From: Nocardioides humi
GTDB taxonomy: Bacteria > Actinomycetota > Actinomycetes > Propionibacteriales > Nocardioidaceae
Assembly (NCBI RefSeq): GCF_006494775.1
Contig: NZ_CP041146.1
Span: forward strand, 1,488,001-1,552,000
Length of the DNA: 64,000 nt
Reading direction: 5' to 3'
Shown here piece by piece: positions 53,554 through 62,236 of this stretch. The notes under the pieces are model-generated. The model was not told the DNA's origin and did no database searches. It worked only from the letters and a program-made list of their open reading frames with translations. How positions within the stretch are numbered: the stretch's first letter is position 1; the number at the start of each line of letters is the position of its first letter. A program made the translations under genes and the position numbers.

Positions 53554-55608
53554 ATGGCGGCTGGCGATTCCGCGCGCGAGGAGGCCGAGCGGCTCAGGCG
53601 CCATGCGCTGGCCGTCCACGAGCGCGCCAACAACTTCCTGGTGGCCGCCGAGTCGGAGAAGACGCTCGCACGCTATCTCCGGGAGCTCGTTCAGTTCGGC
53701 TGGCGCATCCTCGAGGACCGCGCATGGCCGAACAGCTCGCGGGCGAACATCGACTTCATCGCCATAGGGCCACCGGGCGTCCTGGTGATCGATGCCAAGG
53801 AGTGGGCCGACGTCACGATCGCCGACGACACGCTGTACCGAGGCGATGCGGACGAGACCGAGACCGTGGACAAGCAGATCGCGCTCATCGACCGGATCGC
53901 GGACCAGCTCGAGGACCACGGCCTCGTGCCCAGTGCCATCGAGTCCGTACTTGCGTTCACGAACCACGACATGAAGGCCACCTCGATCGGTCCCGTCACC
54001 GCGATCGGGGTCACGGAGCTCATCGGCTGGCTGCTCGCACGACCGCGGCGGCTGAAGGAGTCCCAACGCCGGAGGATCGCCGATCACCTCGAGCTGGGCT
54101 GCCCCCCGAAGACGCCGCAGACGACACTCACCAGAACCAAGGTGCCGCGGAAGCCGCGACCCCAGGATGTCGAGCACGAGGAGCCGCTGATCCAGTTCGA
54201 CGAGGTGCAGGGAGCCCTCAACGAGGCGCTGCTGGCGAGACCCATCGAGGACTGGATGACCTTCGTCCACCCGGACCAGAACAAGCTGGTCCGTGCCCAG
54301 TGGAACGGCCCGTACCGCATCCGTGGTCCCGCGGGCACCGGCAAGACCGTCGTCGGCCTCCATCGCGCGGTCTACCTGGCGCAGCGAACCGACCTTCCCG
54401 TCCTCTTCACGTCCTACGTCAAGACCCTCCCTCGGGTCCAGGCCGCGCTCGCGCGCAGGATCTCACCGACCGGGGCGGACAACATCGAGTTCGCCAGCTC
54501 ACATCAGGTCGCATACCGCGTCCTGGAGACCGCGGGCATGACCGCCACCATCGATCCCGTCGCCTGCGGAGTCGCTTTCCAGCGTGCTTGGGACGAGACC
54601 GCCTCGGCAACCCAGCTCTCCCGCTTCGAGCCCAGGCCGGAGTACTGGCGTGAAGAGATCGACTACGTCATCAAAGGACGCGGCATCCTCGACTTCGAGG
54701 CCTATCGCGACCTCGACCGGGTCGGCCGCAAGACCGTCTTCCCGCGGGAGTCCCGCGCAGGTCTCTGGAATCTCTACTGCCGGTATGGCGAGCTCCTCGA
54801 AGAAGCAGGCGTATGCGACTTCAACGACCTGCTGATCAACGCGCTGGAGATCCTCGAAGAGGAGCCCCGGCTGTTGAGGTACGGCGCCGTCATCATCGAC
54901 GAGGTCCAGGACCTTACCCTGACCGGACTCCGCTTCCTCTCCGCGCTCGCTCGTGACGGCCAGGTCCTGCTCATCGGCGACGGACAGCAGTCCGTCTATC
55001 CGGGCGGATTCAACCTCGCCGAGGCAGGCATCAACATCAGCGGCCGATCGACGGTGTTGAAGGTCAACTACCGCAACACTGCCCAGATCCTGGAACGCGC
55101 CAGCCGCGAGGTCACGCACGACCGGTTCGGCGACCTCGAAGGATCGATCGAACCGGGGACACGCGATGTCACCATCGCGCGCCAAGGTCCCGCCCCGCTC
55201 GAGGTCTTCGCCGGATCGCAGCTCCACCTCGAGCGACAGCTCGTCGACCAGATCGCTCGGACCCGCGACCGCGGTGTGCCCTTGGGCGACCTGGCCGTCC
55301 TGGTCGCCTATCTCGACGAGGTGAAGCGCTACCGTCGCGTCCTGGGCACGGCCGGCATCCCGACCGTGGAGCTCAGCGCCTACGACGGAACCACCCAGGA
55401 CAAGGTGAAGGTCGGTACCTTCAAGCGCGGCAAGGGCCTGGATTTCAAGTACGTCCTCATGCCCGGAATGCGCCACCAGCCGCCGGCGCAGCGGTCGGGC
55501 GAAACAGAGTCCGCGTACGCCGAGCGTCGCGAGCGGTTCCGTCGCGAGCTGTTCGTCGGGATGACCCGGGCGCGTGACGGCCTCTGGCTCGGCTACCTGC
55601 CCCGGTGA
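53554..55608 (+). CDS. NERD nuclease-domain / UvrD-like helicase protein
   Basis: A 684-residue protein. Residues ~30-150 form a NERD domain (NIDFIAIGPPGVLVIDAKEW, with the Asp and the Lys-containing motif of the PD-(D/E)xK fold). After a linker, a superfamily 1 helicase: Walker A GPAGTGKT at ~260, Walker B IIDEVQDLT at ~447, LKVNYRNT and FVGMTRARDGLWL later. Such fusions process DNA ends and are often found in defence islands; its own partner here is unclear. GGAGGGGAG precedes the ATG. It converges on a PIN toxin gene with a 34-base gap. Confidence 0.85.
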   Translation: MAAGDSAREEAERLRRHALAVHERANNFLVAAESEKTLARYLRELVQFGWRILEDRAWPNSSRANIDFIAIGPPGVLVIDAKEWADVTIADDTLYRGDADETETVDKQIALIDRIADQLEDHGLVPSAIESVLAFTNHDMKATSIGPVTAIGVTELIGWLLARPRRLKESQRRRIADHLELGCPPKTPQTTLTRTKVPRKPRPQDVEHEEPLIQFDEVQGALNEALLARPIEDWMTFVHPDQNKLVRAQWNGPYRIRGPAGTGKTVVGLHRAVYLAQRTDLPVLFTSYVKTLPRVQAALARRISPTGADNIEFASSHQVAYRVLETAGMTATIDPVACGVAFQRAWDETASATQLSRFEPRPEYWREEIDYVIKGRGILDFEAYRDLDRVGRKTVFPRESRAGLWNLYCRYGELLEEAGVCDFNDLLINALEILEEEPRLLRYGAVIIDEVQDLTLTGLRFLSALARDGQVLLIGDGQQSVYPGGFNLAEAGINISGRSTVLKVNYRNTAQILERASREVTHDRFGDLEGSIEPGTRDVTIARQGPAPLEVFAGSQLHLERQLVDQIARTRDRGVPLGDLAVLVAYLDEVKRYRRVLGTAGIPTVELSAYDGTTQDKVKVGTFKRGKGLDFKYVLMPGMRHQPPAQRSGETESAYAERRERFRRELFVGMTRARDGLWLGYLPR

Positions 55609-55642
55609 CGACGGAGGGGAGACGGCCCGGCGCCGCCTCGCA

Positions 55643-56056
55643 TCAGAGGCCGATCACCCGGACGTCATGCCCTTCCGTCAGCAATTGGAGGTCGTCCGGA
55701 TCTGCCGTCAGGACAACCGAGGGTGCCCTTGCGATCGCCACCGCGGCGACGATCGCATCGACTGTCAGATCGCGCTTCTTCCGGCGGGCGCGCCCGGCCC
55801 GCTCTCGAAGCTGGCCCGCTCGTGCAGCGAGGTCCACAGAGATCGGCTCGGCGATCAGCCGCTTCATCGCACGGTACACGCCCACGTCGGTCGGCCCGCC
55901 GGTGATGACCTCGGCCGCGACGACGGCCGGGAGAATCACTCGCTGGCCGTTGTCACGAGCGGCCGCCAACCTATGGGCGACGACACGGTCGTTCCGGCCC
56001 ACGCCGGCCAGGCCTTCCGAGTCCAAGATGACGACCCGGAGAGTCCGGTCGCTCAC
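55643..56056 (-). CDS. PIN-domain toxin
   Basis: A 137-residue PIN protein: VVILDSEGLAG supplies the first Asp, PAVVAAEVITGG the Glu, LTVDAIVAAVAI and LTADPDDLQLL the others. GTG start overlaps the antitoxin stop (GTGA). Third PIN-type module in 12 kb. Confidence 0.85.
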   Translation of the reverse strand: MSDRTLRVVILDSEGLAGVGRNDRVVAHRLAAARDNGQRVILPAVVAAEVITGGPTDVGVYRAMKRLIAEPISVDLAARAGQLRERAGRARRKKRDLTVDAIVAAVAIARAPSVVLTADPDDLQLLTEGHDVRVIGL

Positions 56057-56280
56057 CGCATCTCATCGGCGTAGCGCGCGACGATCTCAGGGTCGAACGG
56101 CCCGCTCGCCGCCTCCATCTCATCAACCAGAGCGGCGAGGTCATCGAGCTCCAGCTGACGCCTGAGCGCGTCGGCGACGTACGCCGAGACCTTTCCCCGT
56201 GGGGCATGCCGGCGCACGGCCTCCAGAACGTCCGACGGAATGGTCCAGGAAGCCTTCTCAAAGCTGGGCTCAGCCGACAT
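56053..56280 (-). CDS. Antitoxin of the PIN module
   Basis: A 75-residue protein: a DNA-binding start SWTIPSDVLEAVRRHAPRGKVSAYVADALRR (ribbon-helix-helix-like) and a helical, acidic C-terminal tail (LDDLAALVDEMEAASG) that would bind the toxin. Start chosen as the ATG nearest to the ribbon. Confidence 0.82.
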   Translation of the reverse strand: MSAEPSFEKASWTIPSDVLEAVRRHAPRGKVSAYVADALRRQLELDDLAALVDEMEAASGPFDPEIVARYADEMR

Positions 56281-56331
56281 GTCGCCAATCCTACCGGCAA
56301 CCCGATTCGGAGGGAACGGTCTGAGCGTGGC

Positions 56332-56364
56332 GAGGGCGGCCACCCGTCCGGGTGACCGCCCCTC
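56332..56364 (-). terminator. Hairpin after nrdJ
   Basis: GGCGG-C-CACCCG and CGGGTG-A-CCGCC pair around a 2-base centre, 31 bases past the nrdJ stop, with an outer GAGG/CCTC extension. Confidence 0.6.
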
Positions 56365-56394
56365 GCTGCCCTTTGTCGAGTAGGTCGCTCGCTT

Positions 56395-59301
56395 TCAGCT
56401 GCAGCCGGAGGTGCTGCCGCACCCCTCGCACACGTAGCAGGACCCGGCGGGCCGCATCTTCGTACCACACGTCATGCACAGCGGCGAGTCGACGGCGTGG
56501 CCGGTGATCTGCTCGAGCAGCTCGGCGGTGGTCTTGGCGACCTTGGCCTCGACGACGGGGGCGCCGGCGAGGGGGTCCTCGTCGGTCTCGACGACCTCGG
56601 CCTCGACCTCCACGGGGACGGACTTGGCGACCGGGGCGGTCTCCACGAGCTCGGAGGCGTTGCCGGTCTCCTCGATCGGCTCGTAGGAGCCGGTCTCGAG
56701 GTGGCGCTGGCGCTCCTCGGCGGAGTAGATGCCGAGGGCGGATCGCTCCTCGAAGGAGAGGTAGTCGAGGGCCAGGCGGCGGAAGACGTAGTCCATGATC
56801 GACTGCGCCATCCGGACGTCCGGGTCGTCGGTGAGGCCGGCGGGCTCGAAGCGGAGGTTGGTGAACTTCGAGACGTAGGTCTCCAGCGGGACGCCGTACT
56901 GCAGGCCGATCGAGACCGCGATCGAGAAGGCGTCCATCACGCCGGCGAGAGTCGAGCCCTGCTTGCCGAGCTTGAGGAAGATCTCGCCGAGGGTGTTGTC
57001 GTCGTGGGCGCCCGAGGTCATGTAGCCCTCGGCGCCGGCCACCGTGAAGGAGGTGGTGCGGGCCTGGCGGGACTTCGGGAGGCGCTTGCGGGTCGGGGCG
57101 TAGACGACCTTCTCGACGACCTTCTCCACGACCTTGCCCTCGGCGGCGGCCTCCGCGGCGTCGGCGGCGTCCTTCTTGGCCTTGCCGCCGCCGTCGGCGA
57201 GGGGCTGGCCGACCTTGCAGTTGTCGCGGTAGATCGCGGTGGCCTTGAGGCCGAGCTTCCACGACTCGAGGTAGATCTGCTCGATCTCCTCGACCGTCGC
57301 CGACTCGGGCAGGTTGACCGTCTTGGAGATCGCGCCGGACAGGAACGGCTGGCAGGCCGCCATCATCAGCACGTGGCCCATCGGCTTGAGCGAGCGCTCG
57401 CCCATGGCGGTGTCGAAGACCTCGTAGTGCTCCGGCTTGAGGCCGGGGGCGTCGACGACGTGGCCGTGCTCGCCGATGTAGGCGACGATCGCCTCGATCT
57501 TCTCCTCGTCGTAGCCGAGCTTCTTCAGCGCCCGCGGGATGGTCTGGTTGACGATCTGCAGCGAGCCGCCGCCGACGAGCTTCTTGAACTTCACCAGGGA
57601 GAAGTCGGGCTCGATGCCGGTGGTGTCGCAGTCCATCATGAAGCCGATGGTGCCGGTCGGCGCGAGCACCGAGGCCTGCGCGTTGCGGAAGCCGTTGGCC
57701 TTGCCGAGCTCGACGACCTTGGCCCACTCCTCGGTGGCCAGCTTGTGCACCTTCGCGTCGGCGACGTGCAGGGTGCGGACGTCGTCGTTGGCGGCCTGGT
57801 GCTTGCGCATCACCCGGTTGTGGGCCTCGGCGTTGCGGGCGTAGCCGTTGTAGGGGCCGACGATCGCGGCGAGCTCGGCCGAGCGGCGGTACGACGTGCC
57901 GGTCATCAGCGAGGTGATGGTGGCGGCCATGGCGCGGCCGCCGTCGGAGTCGTAGCCCAGGCCCATCGCCATCAGCAGCGCGCCGAGGTTGGCGTACCCG
58001 ATGCCGAGCTGACGGTAGTCGCGGGTGGTCTGGCCGATCGCCTCGGTCGGGAAGTCGGCGAAGCAGATCGAGATGTCCATCGCGGTGATGATGAACTCGA
58101 CGGCCTTCGCGAACAGCGCGGCGTCGAAGGTGTCGTCCTCGCGCAGGAACTTCATCAGGTTCAGCGACGCGAGGTTGCACGAGGAGTTGTCGAGCGACAT
58201 GTACTCCGAGCACGGGTTGGACGCGGTGATCCGGCCGGTCTCGGGGTTGGTGTGCCAGTCGTTGATGGTGTCGTCGTACTGCAGGCCCGGGTCGGCGCAG
58301 GCCCAGGCGGCCTCGCTGATCTTGCGGAACAGGCCGCGGGCGTCGACGGTCTCGATCACCTCGCCGGTCATCCGCGCGCGCAGGCCGAACTCGGTGCCGT
58401 TCTCGACCGCGCGCATGAACTCGTCGGTGACCCGGACCGAGTTGTTGGCGTTCTGGTACTGGACCGAGGTGATGTCCTTGCCGCCGAGGTCCATGTCGAA
58501 GCCGGCGTCGCGCAGGGCGCGGATCTTGTCCTCCTCGCGCCACTTGGTCTCGACGAACTCCTCGATGTCGGGGTGGTCGACGTCGAGCACGACCATCTTG
58601 GCCGCACGACGCGTGGCGCCGCCGGACTTGATGGTGCCGGCCGAGGCGTCGGCGCCGCGCATGAAGGAGACCGGGCCGGACGCCGTGCCGCCGCTGCTCA
58701 GCAGCTCCTTGGAGGAGCGGATCCGGGAGAGGTTCAGGCCGGCGCCGGAGCCGCCCTTGAAGATGAAGCCCTCCTCCTTGTACCAGTTCAGGATCGAGTC
58801 CATCGAGTCGTCGACGGACAGGATGAAGCACGCCGAGACCTGCTGCGGGGCGGTCGTGCCGACGTTGAACCAGACCGGGGAGTTGAAGGAGAAGTACTGG
58901 TGGGCCAGCAGCCAGGTCAGCTCGTGCTCGAAGACCTCCGCGTCCGCCGCGGACGCGAAGTAGCCGTGCTCCCTGCCCGCCTTGACGTACGTCGACACGA
59001 CCCGGTCGATGAGCTGCTTGAGCCCGCGCTCCCGCTCCGGCGTGCCGACGGCGCCGCGGAAGTACTTGGTGGTGACGATCGTGGAGGCGTTGAGCGACCA
59101 GAAGTCGGGGAACTCGACGCCCAGCTGCTCGAAGACGACCTCGCCGGTCTTCCAGTTGGTCTGGACGACGTCGCGCCGCTCCCAGGTGATCTCGTCGTAC
59201 GGGTGCACGCCCTCGGTGCTGAAGACCCGCTCGATCCTCAGGCCCGACTTCGGGTAGCTCGCCGTCTCGCTGGTCGTCTCGTTGCGGGCCGTCTCGGTCA
59301 T
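56395..59301 (-). CDS. nrdJ: Vitamin B12-dependent class II ribonucleotide reductase
   Basis: A 968-residue reductase with the class II architecture: PCSEYMSLDNSSCNLASLNL around 375-395 (catalytic Cys and Asn-Glu region), FRNAQASVLAPTGTIGFMMDCDTTG, a C-terminal TSCC-type region with four Cys (CMTCGTKM, CYVCEGCG) that forms a zinc ribbon, and the redox CxxC. Reduces ribonucleotides to deoxyribonucleotides using adenosylcobalamin. It follows nrdR on the same strand. The ATG has AGGAG in front; frames upstream are not conserved. Confidence 0.93.
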   Translation of the reverse strand: MTETARNETTSETASYPKSGLRIERVFSTEGVHPYDEITWERRDVVQTNWKTGEVVFEQLGVEFPDFWSLNASTIVTTKYFRGAVGTPERERGLKQLIDRVVSTYVKAGREHGYFASAADAEVFEHELTWLLAHQYFSFNSPVWFNVGTTAPQQVSACFILSVDDSMDSILNWYKEEGFIFKGGSGAGLNLSRIRSSKELLSSGGTASGPVSFMRGADASAGTIKSGGATRRAAKMVVLDVDHPDIEEFVETKWREEDKIRALRDAGFDMDLGGKDITSVQYQNANNSVRVTDEFMRAVENGTEFGLRARMTGEVIETVDARGLFRKISEAAWACADPGLQYDDTINDWHTNPETGRITASNPCSEYMSLDNSSCNLASLNLMKFLREDDTFDAALFAKAVEFIITAMDISICFADFPTEAIGQTTRDYRQLGIGYANLGALLMAMGLGYDSDGGRAMAATITSLMTGTSYRRSAELAAIVGPYNGYARNAEAHNRVMRKHQAANDDVRTLHVADAKVHKLATEEWAKVVELGKANGFRNAQASVLAPTGTIGFMMDCDTTGIEPDFSLVKFKKLVGGGSLQIVNQTIPRALKKLGYDEEKIEAIVAYIGEHGHVVDAPGLKPEHYEVFDTAMGERSLKPMGHVLMMAACQPFLSGAISKTVNLPESATVEEIEQIYLESWKLGLKATAIYRDNCKVGQPLADGGGKAKKDAADAAEAAAEGKVVEKVVEKVVYAPTRKRLPKSRQARTTSFTVAGAEGYMTSGAHDDNTLGEIFLKLGKQGSTLAGVMDAFSIAVSIGLQYGVPLETYVSKFTNLRFEPAGLTDDPDVRMAQSIMDYVFRRLALDYLSFEERSALGIYSAEERQRHLETGSYEPIEETGNASELVETAPVAKSVPVEVEAEVVETDEDPLAGAPVVEAKVAKTTAELLEQITGHAVDSPLCMTCGTKMRPAGSCYVCEGCGSTSGCS

Positions 59302-59382
59302 GGCTCTCCTGGTCTCCTCTGGTGCGGCGGTTTCGGCGGGGCGTCGGCGGTGCAGCAGGAGCGGCGGAGCTCCCATGAAGAA

Positions 59383-59430
59383 GGGGAAGGTTGGTGGCCC
59401 GGCAGGCAGCTTCCCCACTACCTGCCGGGC
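59383..59430 (-). promoter_or_regulatory. Predicted RNA pseudoknot between nrdR and nrdJ
   Basis: On the transcript, stem 1 is GCCCGGCAGG/CCTGCCGGGC (59421-59430 with 59397-59406, 10 bp perfect). Its loop holds GGGGAAG, which can pair with CTTCCCC 59383-59389/59410-59416 (7 bp), giving the topology of an H-type pseudoknot. It lies 82 bases before nrdJ. No B12-box was seen, so it is not an obvious cobalamin riboswitch. Confidence 0.5.
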
Positions 59431-59438
59431 GTCTGTGG

Positions 59439-59927
59439 TCAGCCCGTCGGGGCCGTGGCGATCTCCGAGGCGAGCTGGTGCTCGGCCCGCATCAGGGAGA
59501 TCTCGTTCTCGAAGTCGGCGGCGGAGTCGAAGCCGCGGTAGACGGAGGCGAACCGGAGGTAGGCGACCTCGTCGAGGCGACGCAGCGGCGGCAGGATCGC
59601 CAGGCCCACCTCGTGGGCGGCGACCTCCGGGCTGCCGGCAAGCCGGAGCTGGTCCTCGACCTCCTGGCCCAGCCGGGCCAGGTCGTCCTCGTCCACCGGG
59701 CGACCCTTGCAGGCCTTGCGGACGCCGGCGACGGCCTTCTCGCGGGTGAACGGCTCGGTCGCGCCGGAGCGCTTGAGCACGGTCAGCTGCATGGCCTCGA
59801 CGGTCGTGAACCGCTTCTCACAGCTCGGCGACTGACAGACCCGGCGGCGCCGGATCGAGCAGCCGTCGTCGGAGACACGGGAGTCGAGGACCTTGGTGTC
59901 GTTGTGCTTGCAGTACGGACAGTGCAT
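59439..59927 (-). CDS. nrdR: Transcriptional repressor NrdR
   Basis: A 162-residue NrdR: zinc ribbon with Cys3, Cys6, Cys31 and Cys36, RRRRxC-type DNA-contact region, then an ATP-cone ([25 protein letters not shown]). Represses ribonucleotide reductase genes in response to dATP/ATP. First gene of the nrdR-nrdJ unit; two matching NrdR boxes lie upstream. Confidence 0.95.
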   Translation of the reverse strand: MHCPYCKHNDTKVLDSRVSDDGCSIRRRRVCQSPSCEKRFTTVEAMQLTVLKRSGATEPFTREKAVAGVRKACKGRPVDEDDLARLGQEVEDQLRLAGSPEVAAHEVGLAILPPLRRLDEVAYLRFASVYRGFDSAADFENEISLMRAEHQLASEIATAPTG

Positions 59928-60039
59928 GGCCCCTCCTCCCGAGACTACGAGCTGTGGACAACCCCCTGCCTGTGGAGAAGCCGGGGCGATCTGTGCGTTT
60001 CCACGCCTGTCCTGTGGGTGACGGAGCGTCGTCCTGTGG

Positions 60040-60082
60040 ACTAGATGTGGAGAACTACATCGTTGTAACTACTAGATGTAGT
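60040..60082. promoter_or_regulatory. Paired NrdR boxes upstream of nrdR
   Basis: ACTAGATGT occurs at 60040-60048 and 60071-60079, exactly 31 bases apart; the second lies in the palindrome ACTACTAGATGTAGT (60068-60082). NrdR is known to bind two boxes about three helical turns apart. The remainder of the 350-bp gap up to 60277 shows nothing coding. Confidence 0.8.
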
Positions 60083-60277
60083 GGTAACCGTACGCCCCGG
60101 CCACCACCGATGCAAGCGTGGGCGGACACGAGTTCCACGAGGGGGTCGCCGGGCACGCGTTTGCGCAGGTCACCCCCAGGAACACCGCGCCACGACCGCT
60201 TCGGCCCCGGCGTTTCCCGGCCGGCCCCGGGACCGGTGGGCGCGTTGGCTGAGCGTTCCATCCACCCATCGGCAACA

Positions 60278-60616
60278 ATGACCGCCGTGACGGGTGGCAA
60301 GCGAGCGGGGAACCGGGCGAAGGCGCGATTCCGCCCTGACCTCCTGCTGCTGGCCGCCGGCATCACCGTCTCCATCGTCGCCTGGGGCTACCTGATCATC
60401 GCCGCGATCGACTTCGGCGCCACCGCACGCCACGACGGCAAGACCAGCGCTTGGGCCTTCCTGGCCGTCGCCGCACTCGGCGCCATGCTCTGCCTCTTCC
60501 TCGCCTTCATGCTGGCGATCCGGCTCTCGCGCGCCCTCGGCCTGACCTCGAGCCCCACCCCGCGCCCCAAGCGCGATCCGGACACGCCCAAGGGCGGCAA
60601 GCGCGCCGCGCGCTGA
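60278..60616 (+). CDS. Small membrane protein of unknown function
   Basis: A 112-residue protein: basic N-terminus, two membrane helices (~24-46 and ~60-84) and a basic, Pro-rich C-terminal tail. The two-helix, Arg/Lys-capped layout is common in short actinobacterial proteins with no assigned role. ATG at 60278 is in frame with a GTG nine bases later, either could start. Confidence 0.6.
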   Translation: MTAVTGGKRAGNRAKARFRPDLLLLAAGITVSIVAWGYLIIAAIDFGATARHDGKTSAWAFLAVAALGAMLCLFLAFMLAIRLSRALGLTSSPTPRPKRDPDTPKGGKRAAR

Positions 60617-60635
60617 CCCGCACACCGAGAGGCGC

Positions 60636-60672
60636 GCGAGGGGCGGGATCCGGTTCGGTCGGATCCCGCCCC
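60636..60672. terminator. Perfect 14-bp bidirectional terminator
   Basis: GAGGGGCGGGATCC (60636-60649) pairs perfectly with GGATCCCGCCCCTC (60659-60672) around a 9-base loop between two converging genes. Confidence 0.8.
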
Positions 60673-60756
60673 TCGTCTTCCCCAATCTCCGCTGGGGTCG
60701 AGTCAGCGGAGCGTCTCGTGGCGGTCGCCGCGCGACCTGCTCGACAGCAGGCGGGC

Positions 60757-61137
60757 TCAGCCGACGGCCGGCACCCGCAGCTCCTGGCCGGCGTAGAGGA
60801 CGCTGCCGTCGATGGTGTTGAGCTGCTGGATGGTGCGCATCATGTCGCGCACGTCGTCGCCGGTGGTCGCCGCGGCGTCGCTGGCGATGTCCCACAGCGT
60901 GTCGCCGGGGGCGACGGTGACCAGCTCGATCTGCGGTGCGCCGCCGTCCTCGCGGGTGGCCGCGGAGCCGGCCGCCAGCCACACGGCGGCCAGCGTCACG
61001 ACGCCGAGCGCCAGCAGGAAGACGACGAGGCGGCCGCGCCGGGTCAGCCGGACCTGGCCGCGGGCCGCCGGGCGGCGGGCTGCGCTCGTCGTACGGCGGG
61101 CGGGGGCGACGCGCGGGGCGAGGGTGATCGTGCTCAT
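60757..61137 (-). CDS. LysM-domain SOS-associated membrane protein (YneA/ChiZ-like)
   Basis: A 126-residue protein: Arg-rich N-terminus, one membrane helix (~43-65), then a LysM domain (VTVAPGDTLWDIASDA to the end, LYAGQELRVP). It is divergent from lexA with four SOS boxes in between. YneA in Bacillus, DivS in Corynebacterium and ChiZ in mycobacteria hold this place and stop cell division during DNA damage. Only the LysM type is directly seen; the role is by context. Confidence 0.85.
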   Translation of the reverse strand: MSTITLAPRVAPARRTTSAARRPAARGQVRLTRRGRLVVFLLALGVVTLAAVWLAAGSAATREDGGAPQIELVTVAPGDTLWDIASDAAATTGDDVRDMMRTIQQLNTIDGSVLYAGQELRVPAVG

Positions 61138-61213
61138 GGTGTGACCTCCGGGGGAAGTGGACGACGCGGGACCTGTCGGGACTGGTCTAGCGAGAGGGTC
61201 CGACGGAAGGGGT

Positions 61214-61335
61214 TCGATCAGGCGTTCGATCGAACATGTGTACGAGACTAGATCAGGCGTTCGAACATTTCCAGTACCTGTTCGAAAGTTCGTTCGACCG
61301 GCGTGTCGCGACACGCGGTTCGAACAGGTGTTTGA
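61214..61335. promoter_or_regulatory. Four LexA boxes (SOS boxes) between the LysM gene and lexA
   Basis: TCGATCAGGCGTTCGA (61214), TCGAACATGTGTACGA (61230), TCGAAAGTTCGTTCGA (61282) and TCGAACAGGTGTTTGA (61320) each match TCGAAC-N4-GTTCGA in 11 of 12 fixed positions. The first two directly abut. Confidence 0.88.
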
Positions 61336-61419
61336 AACAGACGGTCGGATTCGGTTAGCGTCGGCACACGGGCCCGGGTCGTTCCGGGCCGCACCCGAGG
61401 CCGATCTGGAGGGCATCCC

Positions 61420-62169
61420 ATGGCTGACCGCAAGGGCACCGAGCGCAAGGGCGACGGGCAGGCGAGCAGCGTCTCGGAGCTGCCCGACGGGCCTGCGGAC
61501 GCGACCGGGCTCACCCCGCGCCAGCAGCGGGTCCTGGCCCACATCAAGGACAGCATCGAGAAGCGCGGCTACCCGCCGAGCATGCGCGAGATCGGCCAGG
61601 CCGTCGGGCTCACCAGCACCTCCAGCGTCGCCCACCAGCTGCGCACCCTCGAGGAGAAGGGCTTCCTCAAGCGCGACCCCAACCGGCCGCGCGCGCTCGA
61701 GGTCTTCCTGCCCGAGGTGATGGCCGCGCGCCGGGCGATGGGCACCGCCGAGGAGACGGCGTACGACGAGACCGGGATCGGCGACGCCGCGCCGGTCCCC
61801 GCCAACGTGCCCGTCGTCGGCCGGATCGCCGCCGGCGGCCCGATCCTCGCCGAGGAGCGGGTCGAGGACGTCTTCCCGCTGCCCCGGCAGCTGGTCGGCG
61901 ACGGCCAGCTGTTCCTGCTCGAGGTCAGCGGCGAGTCCATGATCGAGGCCGCGATCTGCGACGGCGACTACGTCGTGATCCGCCAGCAGCCGACCGCCGA
62001 GAACGGCGAGATCGTCGCCGCGATGATCGACGGCGAGGCGACGGTCAAGACCTTCCAGCGCAAGGACGGCCAGGTCTGGCTGCTCCCCCACAATCCGGCG
62101 TTCGAGCCGATCGACGGCACGAACGCGACCGTCCTCGGCAAGGTCACGGCGGTGCTCCGGCGAGTGTGA
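61420..62169 (+). CDS. lexA: LexA repressor
   Basis: A 249-residue LexA. N-terminal winged helix (ITRPS-like [24 protein letters not shown]), cleavage site Ala138-Gly139 in RIAAGG, catalytic Ser173 in GESM and Lys210 in ATVK. It represses DNA-damage genes until RecA-triggered self-cleavage. Autoregulated through the boxes upstream. ATG start fits the family. Confidence 0.95.
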   Translation: MADRKGTERKGDGQASSVSELPDGPADATGLTPRQQRVLAHIKDSIEKRGYPPSMREIGQAVGLTSTSSVAHQLRTLEEKGFLKRDPNRPRALEVFLPEVMAARRAMGTAEETAYDETGIGDAAPVPANVPVVGRIAAGGPILAEERVEDVFPLPRQLVGDGQLFLLEVSGESMIEAAICDGDYVVIRQQPTAENGEIVAAMIDGEATVKTFQRKDGQVWLLPHNPAFEPIDGTNATVLGKVTAVLRRV

Positions 62170-62236
62170 GGTTTGCCTGACCGGCCGGTGGCATAGGGTC
62201 GGGATCGTCCTGTCGCCGTACCTAAGGCCGGTCCCG

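Noticed and set aside
59302..59438. Cobalamin riboswitch before nrdJ
   Set aside because: No B12-box-like sequence was seen in this 137-bp stretch; the only structure is the hairpin/pseudoknot.
56497..59541. A 1014-codon open frame opposite nrdJ
   Set aside because: It is the mirror of a highly GC-biased coding strand; its sequence is low-complexity Asp/Gly/Ala/Val-rich and matches no family, while the minus strand is a full NrdJ.
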